Part shown: one piece after another, positions 21,569 through 29,144 of the stretch | How positions within the stretch are numbered: the first letter of the stretch is position 1 | Layout of the letters: every line of letters starts with the position of its first letter | Origin: Methanobacteriota archaeon | GTDB lineage: Archaea > Thermoplasmatota > E2 > DHVEG-1 | DNA: 29,144 nucleotides | Direction of reading: 5' to 3' | Assembly (NCBI GenBank): GCA_026394435.1 | Contig: JAPKYG010000148.1 | Location: 1 to 29,144, forward strand | Made by a program: the position numbers and the translations under genes | The notes under the pieces: model-generated | Told to the model about the DNA's origin: nothing | Database searches by the model: none | What the model saw: only the letters and a program-made list of their open reading frames with translations

Positions 21569-23254
21569 ATGATTAGGAAAGGAATGGCAGTTGGAATAAT
21601 CGCGTTGTTTTTCGTTTCATTGGTTTTTCCAGTTACGAACAGTTCTCCTCCGATACACACTGATAAAAACAGGACCATGGATGAAAGATTCTTAGTTGAT
21701 AGCGAGCATAATTCAAAGAATGATCCAGATGAACCTACTGTTTTTCGATCATCACCTAATGGTATAAAAGATTTGACAAAAAATCAGGTCGAAGCGATAG
21801 GTGGTCCGATGGATTCGCAATGGCCTGTCATGTCTCATGATGTTCAGCATACGGGAAGAAGTCCGTATAGTACTGCTGCTGTTCCTTTTGTGGAGAAATG
21901 GCGGTTCCCTGCCGATGGTTGGATATGGACTTCACCAGTGATAGATGAAAATGGTGTTATATATTTTAGTGGTTATAGTTTCTTTGCTATTGATTCAAAT
22001 GGAACATTAAAATGGAATAATATAGGTTATATTGATGTTGAATCAGCTCCAGCAATTGGTGATGATGGCATTATTTATGCAGGAACAGCATTTGCTTCTC
22101 CAAATCATTTAATCGCCTTTTATCCAAATGGTACAGCAAAATGGTCATATCCAACAGATAATATATTTTCGTCTCCAGTGATTGGTGAAGATGGTGTAAT
22201 CTATTTTGGGGAATACAATGGAAATCTCAGAGCGCTTTATCCAAATGGAACGTTGAAGTGGAGTAATCCTAATATTTACTCAGTTTACTCATCACCCGCT
22301 ATTGGAGATGATGGTACAATTTATTGTACCTCATGGTCTGGGGGTAGCGTATACGCTATTTATCCGGATAATGGGACGATAAAATGGCAATTTTCTACTG
22401 GCGGACATACAAAAGCAAATCCGTCCATTGCAGATGATGGGACAATCTATGTCTCCTCTTGGGATGATTATTTATATGCGTTATATCCAAATGGGACGAT
22501 GAAATGGCGGGTGAACACCTATCTGGGCTCATCCAACAATCCATCAATCGGACCAGATGGGACGATCTACGTTGCTCATGCCGATCTTTACGCGATTAAT
22601 CCCGATGGTACCGTGAAATGGATATTTCCCTTAGGAGAAGAACGACAATGTACGTTTTCTGCACCAGCAATATCAGCAGACGGAATCATCTATATCGGTG
22701 CATGTATCGATTACGATCACGGAGTTGGCGGGGAGCTTATCGTGGTGAACCCTGATGGGACCGAGCGGTGGCGCAGCGGTAGCATCTGTAACGAAGGCAT
22801 TGCCTCTTCTCCTGCGATCGCGGAGGATGGGACTGTCTATATCGGTTCGTTGAATGATTATGAAGTCTATAATGGTGGATTCGATTCAAGAGGGTATCTT
22901 CATGCATTTGGACCTGGAAACGTAAAAAAGATTGAGATTGAAGAACCAAAACGAGGGGAGCTGTATTTTTTTGGAAATGAGGTTCTATCCACAAAAACGG
23001 GAAGAACATTTATTGTCGGTGGTCCTATTGATGTTAAGGTAAAAACCTATACTTCGAGTGAACTTGAAAAGAATGTAAGTATTTTAATTGATTTTAATCT
23101 TCAATATAGTTCAAGTGAACCATCATTCGTATGGACATTGGATAAACGTCTCGGCCGTTATAGTTATGGTTTTCATGTGTTAAAAATAATTGCAACCTAT
23201 AAAGGTGGTTGCGAATGGTACGAACAATGGTGGTTCTGGTACTTTCATCTGTAA
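21569..23254 (+). CDS. Secreted PQQ-like beta-propeller protein with C-terminal Ig-like domain
   Basis: 561 aa. An N-terminal signal peptide (GIIALFFVSLVFPVTNSSP) is followed by a linker to about residue 90. Eight repeats of the form SPAIGDDGTIYxxxxxxxLYALYPNGTxKW follow (about 115-450), giving a probable eight-bladed PQQ/WD-like propeller without evident PQQ ligands. The tail from ~residue 452 (KRGELYFFGNEVLS, then VSILIDFNLQYSSSEPSFVW and HVLKIIATYKGGC) resembles an Ig-like domain that ends many secreted proteins of Thermoplasmata-type archaea (recalled, not searched). It likely acts at the cell surface in binding. GGGGAAAGG lies about 6 nt before the ATG. A damaged copy of the last domain follows directly. 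Confidence 0.88.
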   Translation: MIRKGMAVGIIALFFVSLVFPVTNSSPPIHTDKNRTMDERFLVDSEHNSKNDPDEPTVFRSSPNGIKDLTKNQVEAIGGPMDSQWPVMSHDVQHTGRSPYSTAAVPFVEKWRFPADGWIWTSPVIDENGVIYFSGYSFFAIDSNGTLKWNNIGYIDVESAPAIGDDGIIYAGTAFASPNHLIAFYPNGTAKWSYPTDNIFSSPVIGEDGVIYFGEYNGNLRALYPNGTLKWSNPNIYSVYSSPAIGDDGTIYCTSWSGGSVYAIYPDNGTIKWQFSTGGHTKANPSIADDGTIYVSSWDDYLYALYPNGTMKWRVNTYLGSSNNPSIGPDGTIYVAHADLYAINPDGTVKWIFPLGEERQCTFSAPAISADGIIYIGACIDYDHGVGGELIVVNPDGTERWRSGSICNEGIASSPAIAEDGTVYIGSLNDYEVYNGGFDSRGYLHAFGPGNVKKIEIEEPKRGELYFFGNEVLSTKTGRTFIVGGPIDVKVKTYTSSELEKNVSILIDFNLQYSSSEPSFVWTLDKRLGRYSYGFHVLKIIATYKGGCEWYEQWWFWYFHL

Positions 23255-23576
23255 AATTTTAAAATTGGTTCTTTACTGTGAGAAAAAATTATTCTTTTGG
23301 AACGAACTATTTCCAACAATAAGAGGAAAAACAATCATTATCAGAAATGTGATCGTCTGGGCAAATGCAACTAACTTAGGTGAGTTGGATCATCTCAGCA
23401 TTTTTGTTGATGGAAACATTCAATATAACTCAACAGAACCTCCCTTTGAATGGAACATGAATAAAAATTATTATAAAGGTCTTTTTGAACACCATCATAT
23501 CAGAGTCACTGCTTTTTACAAAGGCGGCTGCTAATGGTCTGATGAACGATTTGTGACCTACGTCCGTCTCCTATAA
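23255..23576 (+). pseudogene. Decayed duplicate of the Ig-like domain
   Basis: Right after the propeller gene, an ORF-like stretch without a start repeats its last domain. KKLFFWNELFPTIRGKTIII mirrors ELYFFGNEVLSTKTGRTFIV, and IFVDGNIQYNSTEPPFEWNM mirrors ILIDFNLQYSSSEPSFVWTL. Both end TAFYKGGC / IATYKGGC. In the copy a TAA stop (23532-23534) stands where the intact gene has GAA. The frame then continues WSDERFVTYVRLL to another stop at 23574-23576. So a nonsense change and loss of the start point mark a remnant, either of a tandem domain duplication or of a second gene. Confidence 0.75.
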
Positions 23577-23594
23577 ACCTGATTTTATTCAAAG

Positions 23595-23996
23595 TCAATC
23601 CAGCGAATACTTATCCATATGAAGTGAAGACACAATCTGAATAATTTTATCAAAGGATCCAAAGAACAAATGACTTGTACACGAACAATCACTGCATCCA
23701 AAACCTGGAATACCTGCGAAATTTCTTTCTAAGGTTTGAGCTATGCTACATTCTTCCCTTCGATCATTTTCTTTATACAATATTTCAACGATCTCTGTAA
23801 ACGGAAGAAGATAATCAATATGCCAATGGGTCTTTTTGTCTGTCCTGAGATGTCGCTGTATCCGTTGATCCAGTCCATTTAACGCGGAACCTACATACGC
23901 ATAGCATCCTTTTTTAAAATGGAGTACTCCATGTTTTCCTACCTTAACAGAGGTGTCTTTCGGAAGTGCCATAATAAGGAGATAGGTGCCTTTCAT
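23595..23996 (-). CDS. DUF123 / GIY-YIG-like nuclease domain protein
   Basis: 133 aa from the ATG at 23996. The core reads MKGTYLLIMALPKDTSVKVG, then GCYAYVGSALNGLDQRIQRHLRTDKKTHWHIDYLL, then ECSIAQTLERN and GFGCSDCSCTSHLFF. This is the DUF123 family, related to GIY-YIG nucleases and often fused to endonuclease III in archaea. The YVGSA segment corresponds to the YIG strand. A DNA repair or cleavage role is inferred and no substrate is known. The longer frame to 24074 is rejected because it runs through the shared promoter. A palindromic TATA box lies 26.5 bp upstream. Confidence 0.85.
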   Translation of the reverse strand: MKGTYLLIMALPKDTSVKVGKHGVLHFKKGCYAYVGSALNGLDQRIQRHLRTDKKTHWHIDYLLPFTEIVEILYKENDRREECSIAQTLERNFAGIPGFGCSDCSCTSHLFFGSFDKIIQIVSSLHMDKYSLD

Positions 23997-24017
23997 CGGA
24001 AGGATATGTCCATATAT

Positions 24018-24027
24018 TCTTATAAGA
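24018..24027. promoter_or_regulatory. Palindromic TATA box shared by divergent DUF123 and FolP-N-like genes
   Basis: TCTTATAAGA is its own reverse complement. Its centre (24022.5) is 26.5 bp from each ATG (23996 minus, 24049 plus). This is the distance expected for leaderless transcripts in both directions from one box. Confidence 0.6.
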
Positions 24028-24048
24028 CAGATTGTGTTTCCTCCTCTT

Positions 24049-24414
24049 ATGGCGCCACATAATCCTCGTTTCATTACAATTGATTCACTTGCTGCTGCAA
24101 AAAAAGAAATTCAGAACATAGGAAGCGATCCGAACAGCATTGACATCATGGCTCCCAAAGCGGTTTTTAAGGTCATTAAACTTGAGCAGGTGGCATTGCA
24201 GGATGCGATTATCATTAAACAGGATATGCTTTCTGTCGGAGGGGAGGTGGCGATCCCACGGGATGCATTTGAGTTGAAAAAAAGCCCTGCGGATATTTTA
24301 GTGATGGGGACGGTTACCCAACTTAGGGAGCTGGTTGGTAAACTGCAGCGTCATTACCCTCGCATCCAGGCGATTGCCGCTGAACTTGCTGTTTTATTAA
24401 AAGATATCTCTTAA
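24049..24414 (+). CDS. Standalone dihydropteroate synthase N-terminal-like domain
   Basis: 121 aa. The stretch KKEIQNIGSDPNSIDIMAPKAVFKVIKLEQVALQDAIIIKQDMLSVGGEVAIPRDAF and the later ADILVMGTVTQLRELVGKLQRHYPRIQAIAAEL match the extra N-terminal domain of certain bacterial FolP enzymes. There this region precedes the TIM barrel and keeps IKQxMLSxGGxAAxxR and DVLxMGT. Here it stands alone and the pterin-binding barrel is absent. It may assist a separate FolP-like protein in methanopterin or folate synthesis (inference). ATG 24049 follows the shared TATA by 26 bp. purB lies 56 bp downstream. Confidence 0.75.
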   Translation: MAPHNPRFITIDSLAAAKKEIQNIGSDPNSIDIMAPKAVFKVIKLEQVALQDAIIIKQDMLSVGGEVAIPRDAFELKKSPADILVMGTVTQLRELVGKLQRHYPRIQAIAAELAVLLKDIS

Positions 24415-24470
24415 GACAACCCGCCCCAAAAAAGACATTAACTCATAGATGATTCTAGGTCGGAGGCCGT

Positions 24471-25820
24471 ATGGAGAACTCTGTGTGTCCCCTTGATTTT
24501 CGATATGGGAGAAAAGAAATAAAAGAAGTCTTTGGCGAAACAAGTAAACTACAATATCTCTTAGATGTAGAAGCTGCACTGGCTCGAGCTCATGCTGTTG
24601 TCGGGAATATTTCGAAGAAGGCTGCGGATGAGATCTCGAAGAAAGCCTCCGTGAAATACGTCACCGTGAAACGGGTCAATGAAATCGAGAAAGAAACCAG
24701 ACATGACATCATGGCAGTCACCAAAGCCTTAAGTGAGGCCTGCAGCGGTGACGCTGGGAAGTACGTTCATTTGGGTGCAACCAGCTATGACATTGTTGAT
24801 ACCGCAAATGCATTGCAATTCGCACAAGCAACAGATCTGATCAAAGCACAGGTCAGGGAACTTCGGGTTACCCTTGTTGGTCTTGCGAAGGAATATAAGA
24901 ACACGATTATGGCGGGACGGACCCATGGGCAGTATTCCATTCCGATTACCTTTGGGTTGAAAATGGCGGTGTACGCAATGGAGGTCGACCGGCATCTGGA
25001 ACGGCTCCATGAGTGTAAATCACGGTTGCTTGTCGGCAAGATGTCCGGTGCGGTTGGATCCGGTGCTGCGATGGGGAAACACGCGTTGAAAATCCAGGAA
25101 CTGGTCATGGCTGACCTGAAACTAGGCACCGAGGAAGCAGCAACCCAGATCGTGGGCCGTGACCGCTACATCGAACTGTTGTCTGTGTTAGCGAATATCG
25201 CGAGTAGTATGGAGAAGTTTGCTACGGAAATACGGAATTTACAACGCAGTGAGATTGGTGAGATCTCTGAGGCGTTCGAAGCGAAAAAACAGGTTGGCTC
25301 TTCAACGATGCCGCAGAAGCGAAACCCGATTCTTTGCGAGCAAATCTGTGGACTGGCCCGCGTCATACGAAGTTTTATCATCCCTGCGTATGAGAACGCA
25401 ATCCAGTGGCATGAACGAGATCTCTGTAATTCCTCCTCAGAACGATTCATCCTTCCTCATTCATTGATTATGACTGATTGGATTGTGTTTCAGATGAACA
25501 AGGTGTTTCGGAACCTGCAGGTGTACCCGGAGCGGATGCGGGAGAACCTGGAGAATTCCAAAGGTCTTCCCATGGCTGAAGCAGTCATGACGAAACTGGT
25601 GGAGAAAGGCATGGGACGGGGTGACGCACATGAGCTGGTCAGAACCTGTTCTCTGAAAGCAGCAAGTGATAATAAACAGCTCCTCTCGGTGTTACTTGAG
25701 AATCCTAAGGTTGCGAAACTGTTGAAGAAGAAAGAACTCGAAGAGGTAATGAACCCGCGGAACTATCTTGGTGTCTCCGATAAAATCGTTGATCACGTGG
25801 TAAAGAAACTCACGCGATAA
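24471..25820 (+). CDS. purB: Adenylosuccinate lyase
   Basis: 449-aa fumarase/aspartase-fold enzyme acting twice in purine synthesis: SAICAR to AICAR, and adenylosuccinate to AMP, both releasing fumarate. ETRHDIMAVTKAL and the catalytic His in AGRTHGQYSIPITFGLK come first. The superfamily signature GSSTMPQKRNP, near residue 275, holds the mobile catalytic loop Ser. CNSSSERFILPHS follows. Length matches the archaeal PurB. GGAGG lies 5 nt before the ATG. tyrS follows after 17 bp, so the two are likely co-transcribed. Confidence 0.97.
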   Translation: MENSVCPLDFRYGRKEIKEVFGETSKLQYLLDVEAALARAHAVVGNISKKAADEISKKASVKYVTVKRVNEIEKETRHDIMAVTKALSEACSGDAGKYVHLGATSYDIVDTANALQFAQATDLIKAQVRELRVTLVGLAKEYKNTIMAGRTHGQYSIPITFGLKMAVYAMEVDRHLERLHECKSRLLVGKMSGAVGSGAAMGKHALKIQELVMADLKLGTEEAATQIVGRDRYIELLSVLANIASSMEKFATEIRNLQRSEIGEISEAFEAKKQVGSSTMPQKRNPILCEQICGLARVIRSFIIPAYENAIQWHERDLCNSSSERFILPHSLIMTDWIVFQMNKVFRNLQVYPERMRENLENSKGLPMAEAVMTKLVEKGMGRGDAHELVRTCSLKAASDNKQLLSVLLENPKVAKLLKKKELEEVMNPRNYLGVSDKIVDHVVKKLTR

Positions 25821-25837
25821 AGAGAAGGGGCAGAACC

Positions 25838-26992
25838 ATGGAAAAACTCGAAAGACTGACCGCAAACACGGAAGAAGTCGTCACGATCGAAGAACTGAAA
25901 ACGGTGTTGAATAAACCGAACCCAAAAGCATACATCGGGTTTGAGCCATCAGGGGTGGTGCATCTCGGATGGAAGATTTGCACCAATAAGATAAAGGATT
26001 TCCTCGCCTGTGGTTTTGATTTTACGATTCTTCTTGCAGACTGGCATGCATATATTAATGACAAGCTTGGCGGGGACCTTGAAAAAATCAAACTCTGTGG
26101 TAAATATATGGAGGATTGTTTTGCTGCTATGGGTATTGAAAAGGAAAAGGTGCGGTTTGTCTATGCAAGTGATTATGTGAATGACTCTAAGTATTGGGAG
26201 CTCGTGTTAAAGACGGCAAAAGCAACTTCGGTTGCCCGAGTAAAACGCGCGATGGATATCATGGGGCGAGCTGAAGATGAAGCAGAGAAGGATCTCTCAA
26301 AATTGTTTTACCCAGCAATGCAAGTTTCTGATATTTTCTATTTAAATTTAGATGTAGCGTATGGAGGTATGGACCAACGTCATGCGCATATGCTTGCCAG
26401 GGATGTTGCAAAGAAGCTCGGATTAAGACCACCTGTTGCTATTCATACACCATTGCTTACTGGTTTACAGGCTGGTTCTCGAATGAATCCGATCGAATAT
26501 CCTTTAAAAGATATACCTCCGGCGGGTCAGGCAGACATTAAAAAATTAGATGATTATAATAAACAACTTCTACCCAATCCTATTTTGGGTAGCACAGCAT
26601 CACCTTCGGATTTTAAAATGAGTAAGAGCAAACCAGATACCATGATCTCGATTCACGATACACCTGAAGCAGTGAAAAAGAAATTGAGCAAGGCATATTG
26701 CCCAGAGAAGCAAATCGAGGGAAACCCGGTATTGGAGATATGCAAGTTCGTCATATTCCCAGACCTTGACGGAAAATCCTTTTTGATTGAGCGGCCAGAA
26801 AAATTCGGGGGAAACCTCGAGTTTAAAACCTACGAAGCACTTGCAGATGCGTTTGCCGCTGTACTGCACCCGCTGGATTTAAAAAATGCAACCGCAAATC
26901 ACATTAATAAAATCCTTGAGCCTGTTCATGCGTTCTTTGAGAAACACCCTGAGAATTTTCAGAAAATGAAAACAGCAGGAATTCTTCTATAG
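25838..26992 (+). CDS. tyrS: Tyrosyl-tRNA synthetase, archaeal type
   Basis: 384-aa class I synthetase. HIGH-like motif VHLG (residues 41-44) lies in IGFEPSGVVHLGWKICTNKIKDF, and ILLADWHAYINDKLGG is the Tyr pocket region. YPAMQVSDIFYLNLDVAYGGMDQRHAHMLARD includes the conserved Q and GxDQR for substrate. KMSKS is at 260-264. Between SRM (214-216) and KMSKS lie about 40 extra residues (IPPAGQADIKKLDDYNKQLL and more), where archaeal TyrRS usually have only a few. No bacterial S4 domain is present. AGGGG before the ATG. Confidence 0.95.
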   Translation: MEKLERLTANTEEVVTIEELKTVLNKPNPKAYIGFEPSGVVHLGWKICTNKIKDFLACGFDFTILLADWHAYINDKLGGDLEKIKLCGKYMEDCFAAMGIEKEKVRFVYASDYVNDSKYWELVLKTAKATSVARVKRAMDIMGRAEDEAEKDLSKLFYPAMQVSDIFYLNLDVAYGGMDQRHAHMLARDVAKKLGLRPPVAIHTPLLTGLQAGSRMNPIEYPLKDIPPAGQADIKKLDDYNKQLLPNPILGSTASPSDFKMSKSKPDTMISIHDTPEAVKKKLSKAYCPEKQIEGNPVLEICKFVIFPDLDGKSFLIERPEKFGGNLEFKTYEALADAFAAVLHPLDLKNATANHINKILEPVHAFFEKHPENFQKMKTAGILL

Positions 26993-27053
26993 CACCGTTT
27001 CTATTTCAGATTAAAAAATAGATTTAAATCACATCTTTAGATTATCCTCACCA

Positions 27054-27806
27054 ATGCTACTGCAAAACGGGTTGATTGTCGGTCTTTTCATGTTTCTTAT
27101 TGGTATTGCATTATTTGCTGTAGGTCTCTATTTTTACAAAAAGAAACAGCTGATAGCAGATACTCCTACATCGAAGATTCGGTCAATTGCGATGGGATTG
27201 GTTGAAATCTTTGGGCAGGTTACACCAATAAAAGAACGATTTTTTAAAAGTCCGTTTACTGACAAGGAATGTGTGTATTATCAATTTACCATAGAGGAAT
27301 ATCGGAGTAGTGGGACAAATTCTCATTGGGTTACGATTAAGAAAGGGGAGCAAAGAGGTCTTTTTTATCTGAAGGACGACACAGGGATGGTATTGATTGA
27401 TCCGACTGGCGCAAAGATTGAAGCAAGAAGGGATTTTGAATACCAATCAGGTCTTGGGAAGGATCCACCAGACCAGGTCATTCGATTCCTCACCGCAAAT
27501 AATTTAGCACATGAAGGATTTTTTGGATTGAATAAGACAATGCGCTATCGGGAAACTATTATTGTTCCAGACGAAACCTTATATATCATGGGGACCGCAG
27601 GTGAGAATCCTTTAAAAATAGAAGCGACGGAAAACCACGTCGATTCCATCATGATTCAAAAAGGGAAATACGAGAAGCAATACTATATTTCAGATAAATC
27701 AGAGAAACAAATTTTGAAAAACCTTGCAATACTTACCTATGGAATATGGGGATTTGGAATAGGATTAATTATTGTTGGAGCAATATTGTTTTTCGGACTT
27801 ATGTAG
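27054..27806 (+). CDS. GIDE-domain membrane protein
   Basis: 250 aa with a helix at each end (about 8-28 and 228-249), like eukaryotic MUL1/MAPL without its RING. Between them: GLVEIFGQVTPIKERFFKSPFTDKECVYYQFTIEEY and FYLKDDTGMVLIDPTGAKIEARRDFEYQSG, then RYRETIIVPDETLYIMGTA, the GIDE (BAM-type) fold. The function of prokaryotic forms is unknown. They are repeatedly found beside LemA, as here (22 bp on), suggesting one membrane-linked system. TATA ATTTAAAT at 27022-27029 puts the start almost leaderless. Confidence 0.85.
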   Translation: MLLQNGLIVGLFMFLIGIALFAVGLYFYKKKQLIADTPTSKIRSIAMGLVEIFGQVTPIKERFFKSPFTDKECVYYQFTIEEYRSSGTNSHWVTIKKGEQRGLFYLKDDTGMVLIDPTGAKIEARRDFEYQSGLGKDPPDQVIRFLTANNLAHEGFFGLNKTMRYRETIIVPDETLYIMGTAGENPLKIEATENHVDSIMIQKGKYEKQYYISDKSEKQILKNLAILTYGIWGFGIGLIIVGAILFFGLM

Positions 27807-27828
27807 GTGATAAAGGAGAAATGATAGA

Positions 27829-28398
27829 ATGGATCTTTGGATAATCATTGTACTCATCATCGGGCTGCTATTCTTTACGTTATTAATCGTACTGTTATTG
27901 ATCTATAATGGCCTAGTACGTCTAAAAAATAACATCGAGAAATCGTGGGCAAACATCGACGTATTATTAAAACAACGATCAGATGAACTCCCCAACCTCA
28001 TCGCCAGTGTCAAAGGATATATGCAGCATGAACGAACTACCCTCGAAGCATTAACAAAAGCACGAACCGACGTTCTCAAGGCACCAACGCTTTCAAAAAA
28101 AGCAGCTTCAGATATGCTGATAACCGAGTCGTTAAAAACCATTTTTGCAGTCGCGGAAAACTACCCGACGTTAAAAGCAAATGAGAATTTCCTCAAATTA
28201 CAGAATCGCATCACTGCACTGGAAAACGAGCTTGCAGACCGTCGGGAGTTCTATAACGATAGCGTCAACATCTACAACATCCGTATCCAATCGATCCCTG
28301 ATTTAATCGTTGCACGGATGATGAAATGTACCGATGAACCGCTATTCAAGGCATCAGAGGAAGACAAAGCCGTCGTTCACGTTAGTATGCGAAAATAA
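27829..28398 (+). CDS. lemA: LemA family protein
   Basis: 189 aa. One N-terminal membrane helix (WIIIVLIIGLLFFTLLIVLL, about residues 3-27) leads into a long coiled bundle. The family signature YNGLVRLKNNIEKSWANIDVLLKQRSDELPNLIASVKGYMQHE is present, then AENYPTLKANENFLKLQNRITALENELADRREFYNDSVNIYN. LemA proteins are membrane-anchored helical bundles of uncertain role, possibly in envelope stress or vesicle formation. AAGGAG lies about 11 nt before the ATG. Probably translated from the same mRNA as the GIDE gene. Confidence 0.93.
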   Translation: MDLWIIIVLIIGLLFFTLLIVLLLIYNGLVRLKNNIEKSWANIDVLLKQRSDELPNLIASVKGYMQHERTTLEALTKARTDVLKAPTLSKKAASDMLITESLKTIFAVAENYPTLKANENFLKLQNRITALENELADRREFYNDSVNIYNIRIQSIPDLIVARMMKCTDEPLFKASEEDKAVVHVSMRK

Positions 28399-28432
28399 AG
28401 AAGATAAAAAAAGGGAGGAGAAATTGTACTTA

Positions 28433-29144
28433 CTACTTGCCTTCATTACATGGTTCATAGGGGTTAAACGCTGGATCTCCGAGTAGATTTATTTGATAAA
28501 TCGTACAGTATTTCTCTACGTGGAAGGTCAGGTCCTCTTCTGCTGTAGATTTTATATTGTCGTTAATCTGCTGTTGAAGATCATATGGTAAATTGTCTAT
28601 TATCGAGAGAGGCGGTGTCCATCGGAATGTAATATTAATTTGTGCTGGGAGGAAGGCATTTTTCGCATTCCTTAGTGCGGTGCCAATATCAATGTTTTTG
28701 TGAAACATTTCGAGGTTTGCATGTTCGAAAATGTATTGGTTAAAGTATACAGGAACATATACTCCTTTTTTCAGATCACTCCAGGCTTTTAAAAAACCAG
28801 CTATGCCAAATCCTACCCCCTTGCTACCAAACCTCGGTTCGAGTGCACCATAGAAAGCTGAAAATGTTGTTGGAGATATATATGCATTAACACCAGCATG
28901 TAAATATGCGTTTGCTAAAGAATTTGTGGGAAGGAAACCATCGATTTTACCTGAACCGCAACCTTCAACCATCATGACAGATGGTCCCATTTCAGTGTTT
29001 GACACTTCTCTGACACTATACTGTCCAACATTCCCTAATGGTGTTCGGAATAAGAGACCTGGAATGGGAGTATAACGTGCAAGAAGTTGGTACAGTATCC
29101 GAGGTCCACCGATACTATCCAGCAGGACGTCACCTGCTACTTTT
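28433..29144 (-). CDS. C25 (gingipain-like) peptidase, C-terminal part (5' end outside window)
   Basis: The frame is open to the window edge. About 236 residues are visible, beginning KVAGDVLLDSIGGPRILYQL. VMMVEGCGSGKIDGFLPTNSLANAYLHAGVNAYISPTTFSAFYG holds a Cys in the position expected for the catalytic residue of C25 peptidases, followed by the usual loop where extra copies are listed. TIYQINLLGDPAFNPYEP is the common C25 closing motif. The catalytic His lies upstream and is not seen. The protein is probably secreted. GTG 29003-29005 is internal. The LemA gene converges with it. Confidence 0.7.
   Translation of the reverse strand, partial: KVAGDVLLDSIGGPRILYQLLARYTPIPGLLFRTPLGNVGQYSVREVSNTEMGPSVMMVEGCGSGKIDGFLPTNSLANAYLHAGVNAYISPTTFSAFYGALEPRFGSKGVGFGIAGFLKAWSDLKKGVYVPVYFNQYIFEHANLEMFHKNIDIGTALRNAKNAFLPAQINITFRWTPPLSIIDNLPYDLQQQINDNIKSTAEEDLTFHVEKYCTIYQINLLGDPAFNPYEPCNEGK

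Noticed and set aside
22000..22900. Repeated DNA in the propeller gene as a possible tandem or CRISPR-like repeat
   Set aside because: The periodicity is at protein level (propeller blades); DNA copies differ and no spacers exist.
23997..24074. Upstream extension of the DUF123 protein
   Set aside because: It crosses the shared TATA box and the start of the divergent gene, and the domain begins at MKGTYLL.

Overview
The window looks like a chromosomal segment of an anaerobic euryarchaeon, most likely of the Thermoplasmata / Marine Benthic Group D type (inference). Archaeal signs: a KMSKS-type archaeal TyrRS, a PAC2 proteasome-assembly factor ending in an HbYX-like motif, many starts about 26 nt downstream of TATA boxes (leaderless transcripts), a cofactor-dependent phosphoglycerate mutase, and secreted propeller and beta-helix proteins whose Ig-like tail is, from memory, common in this group. 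Anaerobic signs: a class III ribonucleotide reductase, [NiFe]-hydrogenase maturation genes, a ferredoxin:thioredoxin reductase-type protein and a hemerythrin. No tRNA, rRNA, CRISPR array or insertion sequence was seen.

Layout. 1-3375: end of an M32 carboxypeptidase, phosphoglycerate mutase, and a two-gene ABC-2 exporter. 3372-5345: a secreted beta-helix/zincin-like protein converging on the exporter. 5346-8534: a 39-codon ORF with its own signals, a lone Lrp ligand-binding domain, nitroreductase, PAC2, HAD phosphatase and YjbQ. 8535-12509: a redox and DNA-repair cluster with two tiny Cys-rich proteins, glutaredoxin, FTR-rubredoxin fusion, hemerythrin, an HTH regulator with four Cys, a structured non-coding element, an Ogg-type glycosylase, AlkD and a 2[4Fe-4S] ferredoxin. 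12655-15052: hypE and a hydrogenase maturation protease around small membrane proteins. 15049-20292: thioredoxin reductase and the nrdR-nrdD-nrdG cluster, with an endonuclease-containing intein in nrdD. 20442-21379: cutA-thiI. 21569-23576: a PQQ-like propeller protein and a decayed copy of its last domain. 23595-26992: a DUF123 nuclease-like protein, a standalone FolP N-terminal-like domain, purB and tyrS. 27054-28398: a GIDE-LemA pair. 28433-29144: tail of a C25 (gingipain-like) peptidase.

How the genes work together. nrdR, nrdD and nrdG form a self-contained dNTP synthesis unit; two NrdR-box-like palindromes 31 bp apart sit in its promoter. Thioredoxin reductase, glutaredoxin and the FTR-rubredoxin protein supply thiol electrons. 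The HTH regulator has a matching operator half-site at its own start and a perfect 20-bp palindrome over a strong divergent promoter. That promoter drives either a structured RNA or the long leader of the ogg-alkD repair pair. This is the best candidate here for an undescribed regulatory system.
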